Source: an uncultured Paracoccaceae bacterium
Lineage (GTDB): Bacteria > Pseudomonadota > Alphaproteobacteria > Rhodobacterales > Rhodobacteraceae
DNA: 64,000 bases
Reading direction: 5' to 3'
NCBI GenBank assembly: GCA_947503925.1
Contig: CANNFQ010000015.1
Span: forward strand, 1 to 64,000
Shown here one piece after another: positions 1 to 8,730 of the stretch (position 1 is the first letter of the stretch; each line of letters opens with the position of its first letter). Made by a program: the position numbers and the translations under genes. The notes under the pieces were generated by a model that did not search any database, had not been told where the DNA came from, and worked only from the letters and a program-made list of their open reading frames with translations.

Positions 1-111
1 GTTGAAGGCGGCCTGAAGATCGTCGAATGCGCCGACGGCGTCACCGAAGAGGAGCTGCGCACAGCAACGCAGGCGACGATCATTCAAATACCCAAATACC
101 TGCGGTCTTAA
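1..111 (+). CDS. 3-oxoacid CoA-transferase subunit B, C-terminal end (partial)
   Basis: Frame 1 is open from the window edge to TAA at 109-111 and gives 36 residues. The tail GLKIVECADGVTEEELRTAT matches the C-terminus of ScoB/AtoA-type subunits, which move CoA between succinyl-CoA and 3-oxoacids such as acetoacetate. The last residues (IIQIPKYLRS) run past where the family usually stops. An IS30 remnant begins right after the stop, so the insertion may have replaced the native stop codon (inference). The context fits, since the next genes handle CoA thioesters. The main gene lies outside the window. Confidence 0.6.
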   Translation, partial: VEGGLKIVECADGVTEEELRTATQATIIQIPKYLRS

Positions 112-745
112 GAATGCAAAGGGAAGTTTCAGGAGCGGAAATACGTAAAGTCACCCGGTAGGTTGTCCTCCTTTGCATAACAACAACACGTCACTTGGCC
201 AATCAATGACGGCCCGGCGGTCGGCCAATTGGGGCAGCGACGTCTGGGTACTAGCCCGGGCTGACTGGCATGTGGCGGGGTGCTAACAGATTTTCCATGG
301 TCGCGGCAGCCCGGACACCGGCAATCAACGCTTTGTGTAGATGTCGGGGGGCATCGTTTCCCGGCAGACACGCAGCATGGCGCCTTTGCAGGTCATCCGG
401 TTTCGGATCTGTTCGGACGTCCACCAGTTTTCCGGCCCTTCGACAACACGCTTGCGCAAGCCCGGATATCGGATCAGCTTTCGTTGCTGGGCGCACCGAT
501 CAGCCGCCATGAGATGCCCGGCAGCACCGTAGTAGCCGTCACATTGGCACATGCATGCATCGCTGGAATAGTTCCGCATGATCTCGCGTTGGATTGTCTT
601 CTTTGGGTGCTTCAGCACAGGCGCCATCTGGCGAACGGGAACCATTGTATGTCGGCAGCTTTCGGTTCTGCGGCGTTCCGCTATGCGCAACTGCGTGTAG
701 ACGGCTCCGGTGGCAAATCCCCTCATCAGATTACGCGATGTTTTC
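112..745 (-). pseudogene. IS30-family transposase remnant
   Basis: One minus-strand frame (726 to 325) carries the N-terminal half of an IS30 transposase: a YTQLRIAERRR start, a helix-turn-helix with KKTIQREIMRN, then DGYYGAA, RKLIRYPGLRKRV, and SEQIRNRM followed by RVCRETM. Homology then jumps frame: near 240-160 another frame reads LPQLADRRAVIDWPSDVLLL, resembling the start of the catalytic DDE domain. The rest of the domain is missing. Frameshifts and truncation mean it cannot make a transposase. No clear inverted repeats are visible. The overlapping plus-strand ORF at 280-789 is antisense noise. Confidence 0.75.
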
Positions 746-837
746 GAACATGGATCGTACTTGAAAGGGGCGCGTGCCCATTGGCTTAAGAGTGATCGTC
801 TAAATCAATTCTAATGTTACTTCTAACGCTACGACCC

Positions 838-1713
838 CTATCGTGATGCTATCGGAGTCTGGCCCCGATAGTCGTAAAACCCGCGGCCAGATTTTCGCCC
901 AAGCCAGCCGGCCTCGACGTATTTTACCAGCAATGGGCAGGGTCGGTATTTTGTGTCAGCAAGGCCCGCGTAGAGTGTGTTCATGATCGCAAGGCAAGTG
1001 TCGAGCCCGATAAAGTCGGCCAATTGAAGTGGTCCCATCGGGTGGGCTGCACCAAGTTTCAGAGCGGCATCGATGTCATCGATTGTTCCTACCCCTTCAA
1101 ATAGGGTGAAGACGGCCTCGTTGATCATCGGGATCAAAATACGATTGACCATAAAGCCCGGGTAATCTTCGGAACAGACACCGGTTTTCCCAAGTCTTTG
1201 CACCGTATCGTTGATACTTTCAAATGTAGCACGTGATGTGGCGATGCCTCTGATTAATTCGACCAAGGGCATGGATGGGACCGGATTCATAAAATGAAAT
1301 CCCATGAATTTTTCCGGCCGCTTGGTCTGTGCTGCCAGTCTTGTGATCGAAAGTGACGACGTATTCGTGGTAAGGATCGTATGGGGCGCGATATATTGTT
1401 CAAGCGCGGTCAGAATGCCGGTCTTGATCGCCTCGTTTTCGGTCGCCGCTTCAACGATCAAGTCGCAAGGGCCAACCACCGCAAGATCAGTCGTGACATT
1501 AATCCGCGTCAGTGCCGCCGCCCGCGCTGCGGCACTCATGCTGCCCTTTGCCACCCGCCGTTCTGTCGCGGTTTCGATCTTCGCAACGGATCGTGCCAGT
1601 TGATCTTCGGATACATCGCTCAGCGTGACGGCGAACCCTGAAAGCGCGGCCACCTGCGCGATACCAGTCCCCATTTGGCCTGCGCCTACAATCCCTATCT
1701 TTTCAATGTTCAA
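838..1713 (-). CDS. 3-hydroxybutyryl-CoA dehydrogenase family protein
   Basis: 291 residues, the usual length for Hbd/PaaH enzymes, which oxidise 3-hydroxyacyl-CoA to 3-oxoacyl-CoA with NAD+. The N-terminus has the dinucleotide-binding motif GAGQMGTGIAQ. NTSSLSIT and FHFMNPVPSMPLVELIRG carry the catalytic Ser and His region, and the C-terminal 3HCDH domain ends in LGRKSGRGFYDY. It lies 55 bp downstream of the ABC permease on the same strand, so it may be the last gene of that transport operon. With the thiolase at 4.7-5.9 kb it could supply the final beta-oxidation steps of the anthraniloyl-CoA route (inference). An acetoacetyl-CoA or PHB role is also possible. Confidence 0.9.
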   Translation of the reverse strand: MNIEKIGIVGAGQMGTGIAQVAALSGFAVTLSDVSEDQLARSVAKIETATERRVAKGSMSAAARAAALTRINVTTDLAVVGPCDLIVEAATENEAIKTGILTALEQYIAPHTILTTNTSSLSITRLAAQTKRPEKFMGFHFMNPVPSMPLVELIRGIATSRATFESINDTVQRLGKTGVCSEDYPGFMVNRILIPMINEAVFTLFEGVGTIDDIDAALKLGAAHPMGPLQLADFIGLDTCLAIMNTLYAGLADTKYRPCPLLVKYVEAGWLGRKSGRGFYDYRGQTPIASR

Positions 1714-1768
1714 AGATTGCTCCGGTCCTGTTCGGGATTGACATGCAGATCAACGCAAGACCGGGCGC

Positions 1769-2680
1769 CTACTCCCGGAAGCTTTCTTGCGCAGCACGTG
1801 GGCCCTTAGCCCGCCGCAGTTCAGGGCCGGCCAGCATCAAAAGCACAAACACACCCGTGGCGATCTTAAGGTCACTGGGCGGCAAGCCAGCGGCCAAACA
1901 GAGCGAGATCAATTGGTAATATGCAAAGGCACCCACAAACGGGGCGGCCAGCATCTGCGTGATGGTGCGCTTGCCGACAAGGGCTTCGCCGATCATCAAT
2001 GCGGCCAGTGCATTGATCAATATGCCCAAGCCCATATTGGCGTCCGAGAAACCCTGCGATTGTACCATCAACCCGCCCCCGATTGCCGCAAATGCGCCCG
2101 CCATGCCGACACCGCCAATAGTCGCTTTCCAGACGCTGATGCCCTGTGCCTCTGACATGTCGGGATTTGATCCGACGGCGCGCATGGCGATGCCGCGTTC
2201 GGTGCGGAACCACAGGTTCAGCAGCACAAAGACAAACAATGCAAACAGGCCCGCGATGATGATTTTGGTGTAGTTGACCGACCCAAGGTCGAAGGGGAAG
2301 AAATCATAGATTTTCGCTTCGCCAAAGATTGGCAGGTTGGCTTTGCCCATCACCCGCAAATTCACACTATAAAGCATGGTCGTCACAAGAATGCCTGCCA
2401 GCAGCGTGTGAATGCGAAAGCGCAAGTGGATGACGGCTGTGACAACGCCCGCCAGAAACCCTGCGGCGGCTGCAAGAGCAAGCGCCAGCAGAGGCGGCAC
2501 GCCTGCCAAAAGTGCCACGGCGCAGACACAGCCGCCCAAGGGATAACTGCCTTCAGATGTCAGATCTGGAAAGCTGAGGATGCGAAACGGGATCATGACC
2601 GCAAGAACCACGAAGCTTAGGATCAGGCTTTGCGCAAGGGTCACCGGGACCAACGACAAGAAGAGGTTAAGGACGTCCAT
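1769..2680 (-). CDS. ABC transporter permease (TrpXYZ/ABC_sub_bind type)
   Basis: 303-residue hydrophobic protein with about eight membrane segments, resembling inner-membrane permeases of the branched-chain type that partner ABC_sub_bind (PF04392) binding proteins. Recognisable stretches include FPDLTSEGSYPLGG near the N-terminus and GSNPDMSEAQGIS, a loop typical of the family. The start lies 4 bp beyond the ATPase stop, so the two are co-translated. Family members have been linked to tryptophan or other aromatic solutes. Its place beside kynA/kynU makes tryptophan, kynurenine or anthranilate the likely substrate (inference). Confidence 0.85.
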   Translation of the reverse strand: MDVLNLFLSLVPVTLAQSLILSFVVLAVMIPFRILSFPDLTSEGSYPLGGCVCAVALLAGVPPLLALALAAAAGFLAGVVTAVIHLRFRIHTLLAGILVTTMLYSVNLRVMGKANLPIFGEAKIYDFFPFDLGSVNYTKIIIAGLFALFVFVLLNLWFRTERGIAMRAVGSNPDMSEAQGISVWKATIGGVGMAGAFAAIGGGLMVQSQGFSDANMGLGILINALAALMIGEALVGKRTITQMLAAPFVGAFAYYQLISLCLAAGLPPSDLKIATGVFVLLMLAGPELRRAKGPRAAQESFRE

Positions 2681-2684
2681 CGTG

Positions 2685-3476
2685 TCAAGCTCCTAACAGC
2701 ATGTGGTCTGATTTGTGCGAGAATTGATCGACAAGGCTTTGCACGGTGCATTGCGCCTTGGCCGCGCCAGTGATGTCGGATTTCACCTGCCCTGCATCCA
2801 GCATGATGATCCGCGTTCCATAGTCGATGGCGTGCTGCATGTTGTGGGTCACCATCAACGTGGTCAGCTTCAGCGCTTCGACAGCCCGCATTGTGGCGTC
2901 CAAGACAATCGCCGCAGTGCGCGGGTCCAGCGCTGCGGTGTGTTCATCCAGCAAAAGCAGATCGGGTTCGCCTGACACCGCCATTACAAGCGACAGCGAT
3001 TGTCGTTGCCCGCCTGATAGTAGCGACACCTGCGTTTCCAGCCGATCCTCTAGTCCAAGACGAAGCTGGGCAAGTAGGTCGCGGTATTTATCACGACGCG
3101 CTTTCGTCAGCCCTTTGCGCAGGGTTGCGGGCGACTGGCGCATTTCGGCCAGCAGCATGTTTTCGGCAATTGTCATAGACGCCGCGGTGCCCTTCATCGG
3201 GTCTTGAAATACCCGCGCCACGTGTTTGGCGCGCCGATCAACAGAAGTGCGCGTCACATCCGTTCCGTTGATCAGAACCTGGCCGCTGTCGATGGGCAAC
3301 GCGCCCGAAATGGCGTTCAGCATCGTGCTTTTACCAGCGCCGTTACTACCAATTATGATGCCAAAATCACCCGCATCGAGAGAAAGGTTAAGATCATTGA
3401 GCGCGATTTTTTCGTCGGCTGTTCCCGGAAAAAATGTTTTCCGCGCCGCTTTGACGTCAAGTGCCTGTTGGGTCAT
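2685..3476 (-). CDS. ABC transporter ATP-binding protein
   Basis: 263 residues. Walker A is GSNGAGKST (about residues 44-52), the signature is LLSGGQRQSLSL, and Walker B is LLLLDEHTAALD followed by the switch histidine in VTHNMQHA. It energises the neighbouring permease. The start follows a CAGGAAATG Shine-Dalgarno stretch. It is separated from the upstream binding-protein gene by 64 bp containing a GC-rich stem-loop, which probably keeps ATPase and permease expression below that of the binding protein. Confidence 0.92.
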   Translation of the reverse strand: MTQQALDVKAARKTFFPGTADEKIALNDLNLSLDAGDFGIIIGSNGAGKSTMLNAISGALPIDSGQVLINGTDVTRTSVDRRAKHVARVFQDPMKGTAASMTIAENMLLAEMRQSPATLRKGLTKARRDKYRDLLAQLRLGLEDRLETQVSLLSGGQRQSLSLVMAVSGEPDLLLLDEHTAALDPRTAAIVLDATMRAVEALKLTTLMVTHNMQHAIDYGTRIIMLDAGQVKSDITGAAKAQCTVQSLVDQFSHKSDHMLLGA

Positions 3477-3505
3477 TTCACCATTTCCTGAAACAAAAGG
3501 TCAAA

Positions 3506-3531
3506 GGGCCGCACACAATTGCGCGCGGCCC
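3506..3531 (-). terminator. Intercistronic stem-loop after binding-protein gene
   Basis: GGGCCGC at 3506-3512 pairs with GCGGCCC at 3525-3531. It lies between the binding-protein stop and the ATPase start. On the transcribed minus strand it is followed by TTTGACCTTTTG, so it could be a leaky terminator or an mRNA stabiliser. Similar hairpins follow the other two transporter binding-protein genes in this window. Confidence 0.6.
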
Positions 3532-3540
3532 AACAAGCGC

Positions 3541-4512
3541 CTAGTCAACGATACAGCCACAGCCACTGAGGCTGTCGGGAATAGACAGGCCCAAGGCTGC
3601 CATGGCCGAGGCCGATATGACCGGCTGATGGTCGTCATAGCTGGGGCGTGACGGGGCGATGTCGCTCATTGCCGTGCCATCAAGTGAGTCAAGCGCGACC
3701 TGGGCGGCCAGGCGTCCGATCTTTTCGTAAGACACAGTGAAGCCCGCAGCGATGACGCCTTCGTTGACGAGGCTCGCATCGGAATTGATCACCGGCACAC
3801 CCGCTTCGTTCGCCGCAGATGCCACGGCGGCAATTGCAGGCTGGATCAGGTTGGAGGATGGGCCATAGATGACATCGGCACGCCCGCTGAGTGCTGTAAT
3901 GCGCGCCTGAATTTCGTTAACATTGTCGATGCCGATTTCTACAATTTCGAACCCATGTGCGCCCGCATGTGTCTTGAACAAATCCAAAGTTGCAAGATCG
4001 TTTGCCTCGGCTGGGTTGTAGGGCACGCCAAATGTCTTGGCATCCGGCAGCAGATTGCGCGCAAACTGAAGCGTGGCTGCGATGTCCAACGCGTCGCTGG
4101 CACCGGACATATTTGCATCGCCCATTTCCCATGATGGGACCAATTCGGCCGCGACGGGATCGGTGACCGCAGAAAACACAATCGGCACGCCGCTTTCTGC
4201 CAACAAGTTCTTGGCTACCTGCGACACGGGCGTGGTCACGGTCAACACCACGTCCGGGTTTTGTGCCGAGATCTTCTCCAGCATCTGCGGCAGCAGTGTG
4301 GTGTCAAAATTCACGTGATCCACGGTAAAGGCGACAGTCCGATCCGAGCCTGCGGTGCTTTCTGTCAGTTCAGCCTTAAATCCGTCCACCAGCGCGTTGA
4401 GCTGCGGATGCTCGCCAAAGTTCGCGATTGCAACCTTGAGCGTTTCATCTGCAGCGGCCTGCAATGTGCCTGCGGCGACGACTGCGGCACTTAGTAGTAC
4501 TTTCTTGATCAT
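3541..4512 (-). CDS. ABC transporter substrate-binding protein (ABC_sub_bind family)
   Basis: 323 residues from the chosen ATG at 4512, which follows GGGAGAAAG. The longer upstream frame would bury the signal peptide. The N-terminus MIKKVLLSAAVVAAGTLQAAA is a classic Sec signal, so the mature protein is periplasmic. The body has the two-lobed ABC_sub_bind pattern: VAIANFGEHPQLNALVDGF, VVLTVTTPVSQVAKN, IVFSAVTDPVAAELV, GVPYNPAEAND and VINSDASLV. The C-terminus carries an odd CGC motif. It is the first gene of the importer operon, and a candidate operator lies at 4628-4643. The ligand is inferred from context to be tryptophan or a kynurenine-pathway aromatic. Confidence 0.88.
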   Translation of the reverse strand: MIKKVLLSAAVVAAGTLQAAADETLKVAIANFGEHPQLNALVDGFKAELTESTAGSDRTVAFTVDHVNFDTTLLPQMLEKISAQNPDVVLTVTTPVSQVAKNLLAESGVPIVFSAVTDPVAAELVPSWEMGDANMSGASDALDIAATLQFARNLLPDAKTFGVPYNPAEANDLATLDLFKTHAGAHGFEIVEIGIDNVNEIQARITALSGRADVIYGPSSNLIQPAIAAVASAANEAGVPVINSDASLVNEGVIAAGFTVSYEKIGRLAAQVALDSLDGTAMSDIAPSRPSYDDHQPVISASAMAALGLSIPDSLSGCGCIVD

Positions 4513-4627
4513 AGCTTTCTCCCTGTGTTGGTTCCGACCTGTGCCCGACAAAGCGAGGCTGGTCGCGTAGCGCGTCGAATCCTTGATGCGTTCGACGATG
4601 GATATATCTGTATATTCTGGTTTCAAA

Positions 4628-4643
4628 TATTCAAGTTTAAAAT
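4628..4643. promoter_or_regulatory. Candidate operator upstream of ABC importer
   Basis: TATTCAAGTTTAAAAT matches 12 of 16 positions of the perfect palindrome ATTTCAAGCTTGAAAT found in the abmA/gcdH divergent promoter. It sits about 115 bp upstream of the binding-protein start in the AT-rich gap after the thiolase gene. A common regulator, the MarR protein at 12.3-12.8 kb, is the natural candidate (inference). Confidence 0.45.
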
Positions 4644-4677
4644 ATATATACATAAATTGATACGTTGTCCCTGAGGT

Positions 4678-5880
4678 TTAGGCGCGTTCCAACAGTATTG
4701 CGGTCCCCTGCCCGACACCGACGCACATCGCACAAATGGCGTATCTCGCGCTGTTGCGCCGAAGCTGATGCGCGGCCGATGCCACGATACGCGCGCCAGT
4801 CATGCCCAAGGGGTGGCCAATGGCGATGGCACCGCCAAGCGGATTTACCCGCGGATCATCATCAGCAAGCCCCAGATCGCGCAGACTAGCGAGAGCTTGG
4901 CTGGCGAAAGCTTCATTGATTTCAATGATATCCATGTCGTCCAACGACAGCCCGGTTCGTTCGAGCAATTTCTGGATCGCCGGAACGGGCCCGATCCCCA
5001 TCACGCGCGGTGCCACGCCGGCCGATGCACTGGCCACTACGCGGGCCAAGGGTGTGTGCCCGCCCCTTTTCACCGCGTCGTCGCCTGCCAATAACAAGGC
5101 AGCGCTTCCGTCGTTCACCCCCGACGCATTTCCGGCAGTGACAGTCAGGTCGGGGCCGTTGATCCCTCGCAGCTTGGCCAGGCTCGCCATATCTGTCTGC
5201 GGTCGCGGATGTTCGTCGGTTTCAAAGACAATCGCATCGCCGCGCTTGGCCTTGACCCTGACGCTGATCAACTCATCCGCGAACTGACCACCCTTTTGCG
5301 CCTGCGCCCATTTTTGCTGTGATCGCAGCGCAAATTCATCCTGATCGGGGCGAGAGATGCCCCATTCGTCGGCAACATTATCGGCGGTTTGTGGCATCGC
5401 ATCGGTGCCATGGGCAGAGGCCATGGCAGGGTTCACAAACCGCCAGCCGATTGTTGTGTCAAAAATTTCTGGCGCACGATCAAAGGCGCGGGGGGCTTTA
5501 GGCATCACATAGGGCGCGCGGCTCATGCTCTCGACACCGCCCGCGATCACCATCTGATAATCGCCGACCTGAATGCCGCGCGCAGCCGTCGTCACCGCGT
5601 CCATACCGCTGGCGCATAATCGGTTGACGGTCAGCCCCGCAACGGTTTCCGGCAACCTGGCCAAAAGGGCCGCCATACGTGCAACATTGCGATTATCCTC
5701 GCCCGCCTGATTGGCGCAGCCCAATATGACCTCATCCAGGTCAGCCCAATCAATGGCGGGATGCCGGTCCATCAAGGCCTTGAGCGGCAATGCTGCAAGA
5801 TCATCAGTGCGTATCGTCGAAAGCGCACCGCCATAGCGACCAATCGGTGTGCGTAATCCGTCCAGAATGTAAGCGTTCAT
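4678..5880 (-). CDS. Acetyl-CoA acyltransferase / 3-oxoadipyl-CoA thiolase-like
   Basis: 400 residues from the ATG at 5880, which overlaps the RidA stop codon; a longer upstream frame adds 16 unrelated residues. It is a type II thiolase with acylation Cys89 in NRLCASGMD, the motif AIGHPLGMTGARI carrying the catalytic His, and Cys386 in CVGVGQG. The beginning RTPIGRYGGALS and CANQAGEDNRNVARM match PcaF/PaaJ 3-oxoadipyl-CoA thiolases closely. Thiolytic cleavage of a C6-C7 dicarboxylic or 3-oxoacyl-CoA from the opened aminobenzoyl ring fits its place at the end of the anthraniloyl-CoA operon (inference). Confidence 0.88.
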   Translation of the reverse strand: MNAYILDGLRTPIGRYGGALSTIRTDDLAALPLKALMDRHPAIDWADLDEVILGCANQAGEDNRNVARMAALLARLPETVAGLTVNRLCASGMDAVTTAARGIQVGDYQMVIAGGVESMSRAPYVMPKAPRAFDRAPEIFDTTIGWRFVNPAMASAHGTDAMPQTADNVADEWGISRPDQDEFALRSQQKWAQAQKGGQFADELISVRVKAKRGDAIVFETDEHPRPQTDMASLAKLRGINGPDLTVTAGNASGVNDGSAALLLAGDDAVKRGGHTPLARVVASASAGVAPRVMGIGPVPAIQKLLERTGLSLDDMDIIEINEAFASQALASLRDLGLADDDPRVNPLGGAIAIGHPLGMTGARIVASAAHQLRRNSARYAICAMCVGVGQGTAILLERA

Positions 5881-5884
5881 TTCG

Positions 5885-6292
5885 TCAGCCTTTGGCAGGA
5901 GCGATGTGGGCGGTTGCCTCGATCTCAATCAAAGCCTCATCTTCAACAAGCTCGTTGATGACAAGCATCGACATCGCCGGAAAGTGACGACCAAAAACCC
6001 GCCGATAGGCTTCGCCGACTTGCCCTTGGTGGGCCAGATATTCCTTTTTGCTGGTGACATACCAAGTCAGGCGACCAATATCGGCAACTTCGCCGCCCGC
6101 CGCTTCGACGATGGCGCGAATATTCGATAAGGCTTGCTCCATCTGTGGAATGAACCCGCCGGGGCACATGACCTTGTCCTTGTCCCAGCCGATCTGCCCT
6201 CCGATGTGCAATGTCCCGTCGGCCATCAGCATACCGTTCGCATAGCCCAGTGCAGGGGCCCAGCCTTCTGGATGGATTGTTTTGCTGCTCAT
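5885..6292 (-). CDS. RidA/YjgF family (enamine/imine deaminase) protein
   Basis: 135 residues from ATG 6292; the longer frame only adds residues translated from the neighbouring gene. It has the RidA fold signature: an N-terminal region with GYANGMLMADGTLHIGGQIGWD, QMEQALSNIRAIVEAAGG in the middle and IEIEATAHIA at the end. Family members hydrolyse reactive enamines or imines. The operon needs to release the amino nitrogen from a 2-amino-5-oxocyclohexene-type intermediate, so this protein is a plausible deaminase for that step (inference). The start lies 2 bp past the thioesterase stop and the stop overlaps the thiolase start. Confidence 0.8.
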   Translation of the reverse strand: MSSKTIHPEGWAPALGYANGMLMADGTLHIGGQIGWDKDKVMCPGGFIPQMEQALSNIRAIVEAAGGEVADIGRLTWYVTSKKEYLAHQGQVGEAYRRVFGRHFPAMSMLVINELVEDEALIEIEATAHIAPAKG

Positions 6293-6293
6293 T

Positions 6294-6698
6294 CTATCTC
6301 TCCAAAAATCTTGTGATCTGCTGGCGCACATTTTTGGGCCATGAGGTTGGTTGCCCATTGGAGTTGACACACACGAGTGTTTGATTTGTCTCGAAACGTA
6401 TGTCTTCGCCGACCGCGCAGGATGTCTTTAGCGTTAGGCTTGAGCGCCCCAATCTGGTTGGCTCAACGGATAGTATCAACCTTTCACCAAGGCGACAGGG
6501 CGCATTAAAACGGGTGGAGAGTTCTGCGGTCGGCACGCCCCATGCGGGATGTATTTCATGAAATGGCCAGCCCAATTCATGGTAAAAAAAGCTTTCGACG
6601 GCGTCGTTGACCAGTTCCAGCATCCGCGGGAAAAACATGATCCGCGCTGGGTCGCAATGCCGGAACAGCACGGTTTGTTCATAGCAAAAGGCGGCCAT
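6294..6698 (-). CDS. Hotdog-fold acyl-CoA thioesterase (4-HBA-CoA thioesterase type)
   Basis: 134 residues from ATG 6698. The N-terminus has VLFRHCDPARIMFFPRM, equivalent to the HxDxxGxxFxxxY helix of 4-hydroxybenzoyl-CoA thioesterases, with the catalytic Asp kept and Ala replacing Gly. The rest (AELSTRFNAPCRLGERL, RLGRSSLTL) follows the single-hotdog pattern. It sits between kynureninase and the RidA gene. A likely role is to release CoA from stalled anthraniloyl-CoA or from a later intermediate, protecting the CoA pool (inference). The start lies 11 bp downstream of the kynU stop. Confidence 0.82.
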   Translation of the reverse strand: MAAFCYEQTVLFRHCDPARIMFFPRMLELVNDAVESFFYHELGWPFHEIHPAWGVPTAELSTRFNAPCRLGERLILSVEPTRLGRSSLTLKTSCAVGEDIRFETNQTLVCVNSNGQPTSWPKNVRQQITRFLER

Positions 6699-6709
6699 CT
6701 GATTGCCCC

Positions 6710-7894
6710 TCACGTCACGCGTGATCGTTGCTGATATTTTGCGTCGCGCCAAATGTCATCGTTCACGATATGCGCCACCATCTGGGCGGCCTTGGTCACA
6801 TCGGTAGCGTCCAGATAAAGCGGCGTAAAGCCAAACCGCATGACATTGGGCGCGCGGAAATCGCCGATGACACCGTGGTCAATACAAGCCTGCATGGCCG
6901 CATATCCGTGTTCAAACGCAAATGACACCTGACTGCCGCGCATGTCGCTGTTGCTTGGCGAGATCAGCGCCAACCCCGGACACGCGGCAGAAACCTCTTG
7001 GATGAACTGTTCGGACAAGGCGACCGAGGCTGCGCGCAGCGCCAGCATATCCACGTCGTCCCACGCATCCAGTGCCACATCCAGCGTCGCCAGTTGCAGG
7101 ATCGGCGGCGTGCCAACGCGCATCCGCTCCGTTGACATCGCGGGCCGGTAGGACAGGTCAAAATCGAAAGGCGCGTCATGGCCCAGCCAGCCCGACAGCG
7201 CCGGGCGCGTAGCCGCGACCAGATCAGGGCGGATATAGATGAAGGCAGGCGCACCGGGTCCGCCATTGAGGTATTTATACGTGCAGCCCACGGCAAATTC
7301 CGCCTGACACGCCAAGATCTCGACCGGTACAGCACCAGCGCTATGCGCCAGATCCCAGATCATGATTGCGCCCGCGTCATGGGCCGCTTTGGTGATCTTG
7401 GCCATGTCGTGCATTCGACCTGTGCGGTAATCGACCTGCGTCAACATAACGACGGCGACCTCTTCGGTGATGTGATCCAGCACGTCCTGCGGCGCTGGCG
7501 TGCGCAATTCATGGCCGCCATCAATGGTGCCGATCAGTCCTTCTGCAATATAAAGGTCCGAGGGAAAGTTGCCGCTATCCGACAAAATGACCTTGCGGTC
7601 GGGACGCATTTTCAGCGCTGCGGCCAGGGCCTGAAACACTTTGATTGACAGCGTATCACCCATCGCAACCGAGCCCGTAGGCGCGCCGATCAACCGTGCG
7701 ACGCGGTCGCCAACCTTGCGCGGCAGGTCCATCCACCCGGCGGTGTTCCACGCACGGATAAGTTCGTGCCCCCATTCCGCTTCGATGACCTGCTGGGCAC
7801 GTGCGGCGGCCCCTTTTGGCAACGGGCCCAATGAGTTCCCATCAAGATAAATCACCCCGTCAGGCAGTAAAAAATGATCCTTCTTCGGTAGCAT
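6710..7894 (-). CDS. kynU: Kynureninase
   Basis: 394 residues from ATG 7894, which shares TGATG with the kynA stop and follows a run of G residues as ribosome-binding site. An upstream ATG at 7918 is possible but would break the coupling. It is a PLP enzyme of fold type I: YLDGNSLGPLP near the N-terminus, DSGNFPSDLY, IWDLAHSAGAVPV (the Asp that pairs with the cofactor) and CTYKYLNGGPGAP with the Schiff-base lysine. It cleaves kynurenine to anthranilate and alanine. The neighbouring ligase then activates the anthranilate, tying tryptophan breakdown to the CoA route. Confidence 0.95.
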   Translation of the reverse strand: MLPKKDHFLLPDGVIYLDGNSLGPLPKGAAARAQQVIEAEWGHELIRAWNTAGWMDLPRKVGDRVARLIGAPTGSVAMGDTLSIKVFQALAAALKMRPDRKVILSDSGNFPSDLYIAEGLIGTIDGGHELRTPAPQDVLDHITEEVAVVMLTQVDYRTGRMHDMAKITKAAHDAGAIMIWDLAHSAGAVPVEILACQAEFAVGCTYKYLNGGPGAPAFIYIRPDLVAATRPALSGWLGHDAPFDFDLSYRPAMSTERMRVGTPPILQLATLDVALDAWDDVDMLALRAASVALSEQFIQEVSAACPGLALISPSNSDMRGSQVSFAFEHGYAAMQACIDHGVIGDFRAPNVMRFGFTPLYLDATDVTKAAQMVAHIVNDDIWRDAKYQQRSRVT

Positions 7895-8730
7895 CACAAT
7901 GCCCCCCTTACATTCCAAAGTTCCGGGAACAATTCGACGCTGAGCATGCGGCGCAGATATTGCACCCCAGAGGTGCCGCCGGTGCCGCGTTTGAAGCCGA
8001 TGACACGTTCCACGGTCGTGACGTGGTTAAAACGCCAGCGGCGGAAGTAATCCTCGATATCCATCAACTTTTCGGCAAGCTCATATAGCGCCCAATGGGT
8101 GTCGATATCCTCATAGACGATCTGCCAGCGGTTCTGGATTTCATCGCGTGCTTCATGTGGTGTGGTTAACTGCGGGTCGGGCATCGCGTTCAGATGTCCA
8201 TCGAGTGTTTGGAAAAGATGTGTAACCACTTCGTCATAAAAACTGGGTACCTTCAATTCATCTTCCAGGGTGGCCATCAATTCTGGCAGATGGGCGTGTG
8301 GTTTCAGCATGTTGGTGTTGCGATTGCCAAGCACAAATTCGATCATCCGGTATTGGTAGGACTGAAACCCCGACGATGGCCCCAGCGCATCGCGAAAGGT
8401 GGTGTAGTCTGCCGGTGTCATCGTGCGCAGCACATCCCATTGGTTGTTCAACTGTTCGAAGATGCGGCTGACGCGGGCCAGCATCTTGGACATGCCCGAC
8501 AGGTTTCCCGACTTCAAAGCAGCCCGCGCCGATGACATCTCATGCAAGATCAGCTTCATCCACAGCTCGGACGTCTGGTGTTGGATGATGAACAAGAGCT
8601 CATCATGGGCATCCGATCGCGTGTTCTGGATCGATAGTAACTGATCCGCGCGAAGGTAGTCGCCATAGGACATCGCGTCTTCAAAATCCATCTTGGCGCC
8701 GTCAGATTTGGGATCATATGGACAGGACAT
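7894..8730 (-). CDS. kynA: Tryptophan 2,3-dioxygenase
   Basis: 278 residues, typical for bacterial TDO. It has the substrate-binding start MSYGDYLRADQLLSIQ, then DELLFIIQHQTSELWMKLILHE, FQSYQYRMIEFVLGN, and the heme-ligand region RRWRFNHVTTVERVIGFKRGTGGTSG, where the His of NHVTTVER ligates heme. It is cytoplasmic and opens the indole ring of L-tryptophan with O2 to give N-formylkynurenine. It overlaps both neighbours (CoA ligase stop/start at 8730, kynU at 7894), so expression of the three is tightly coupled. Confidence 0.96.
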   Translation of the reverse strand: MSCPYDPKSDGAKMDFEDAMSYGDYLRADQLLSIQNTRSDAHDELLFIIQHQTSELWMKLILHEMSSARAALKSGNLSGMSKMLARVSRIFEQLNNQWDVLRTMTPADYTTFRDALGPSSGFQSYQYRMIEFVLGNRNTNMLKPHAHLPELMATLEDELKVPSFYDEVVTHLFQTLDGHLNAMPDPQLTTPHEARDEIQNRWQIVYEDIDTHWALYELAEKLMDIEDYFRRWRFNHVTTVERVIGFKRGTGGTSGVQYLRRMLSVELFPELWNVRGAL

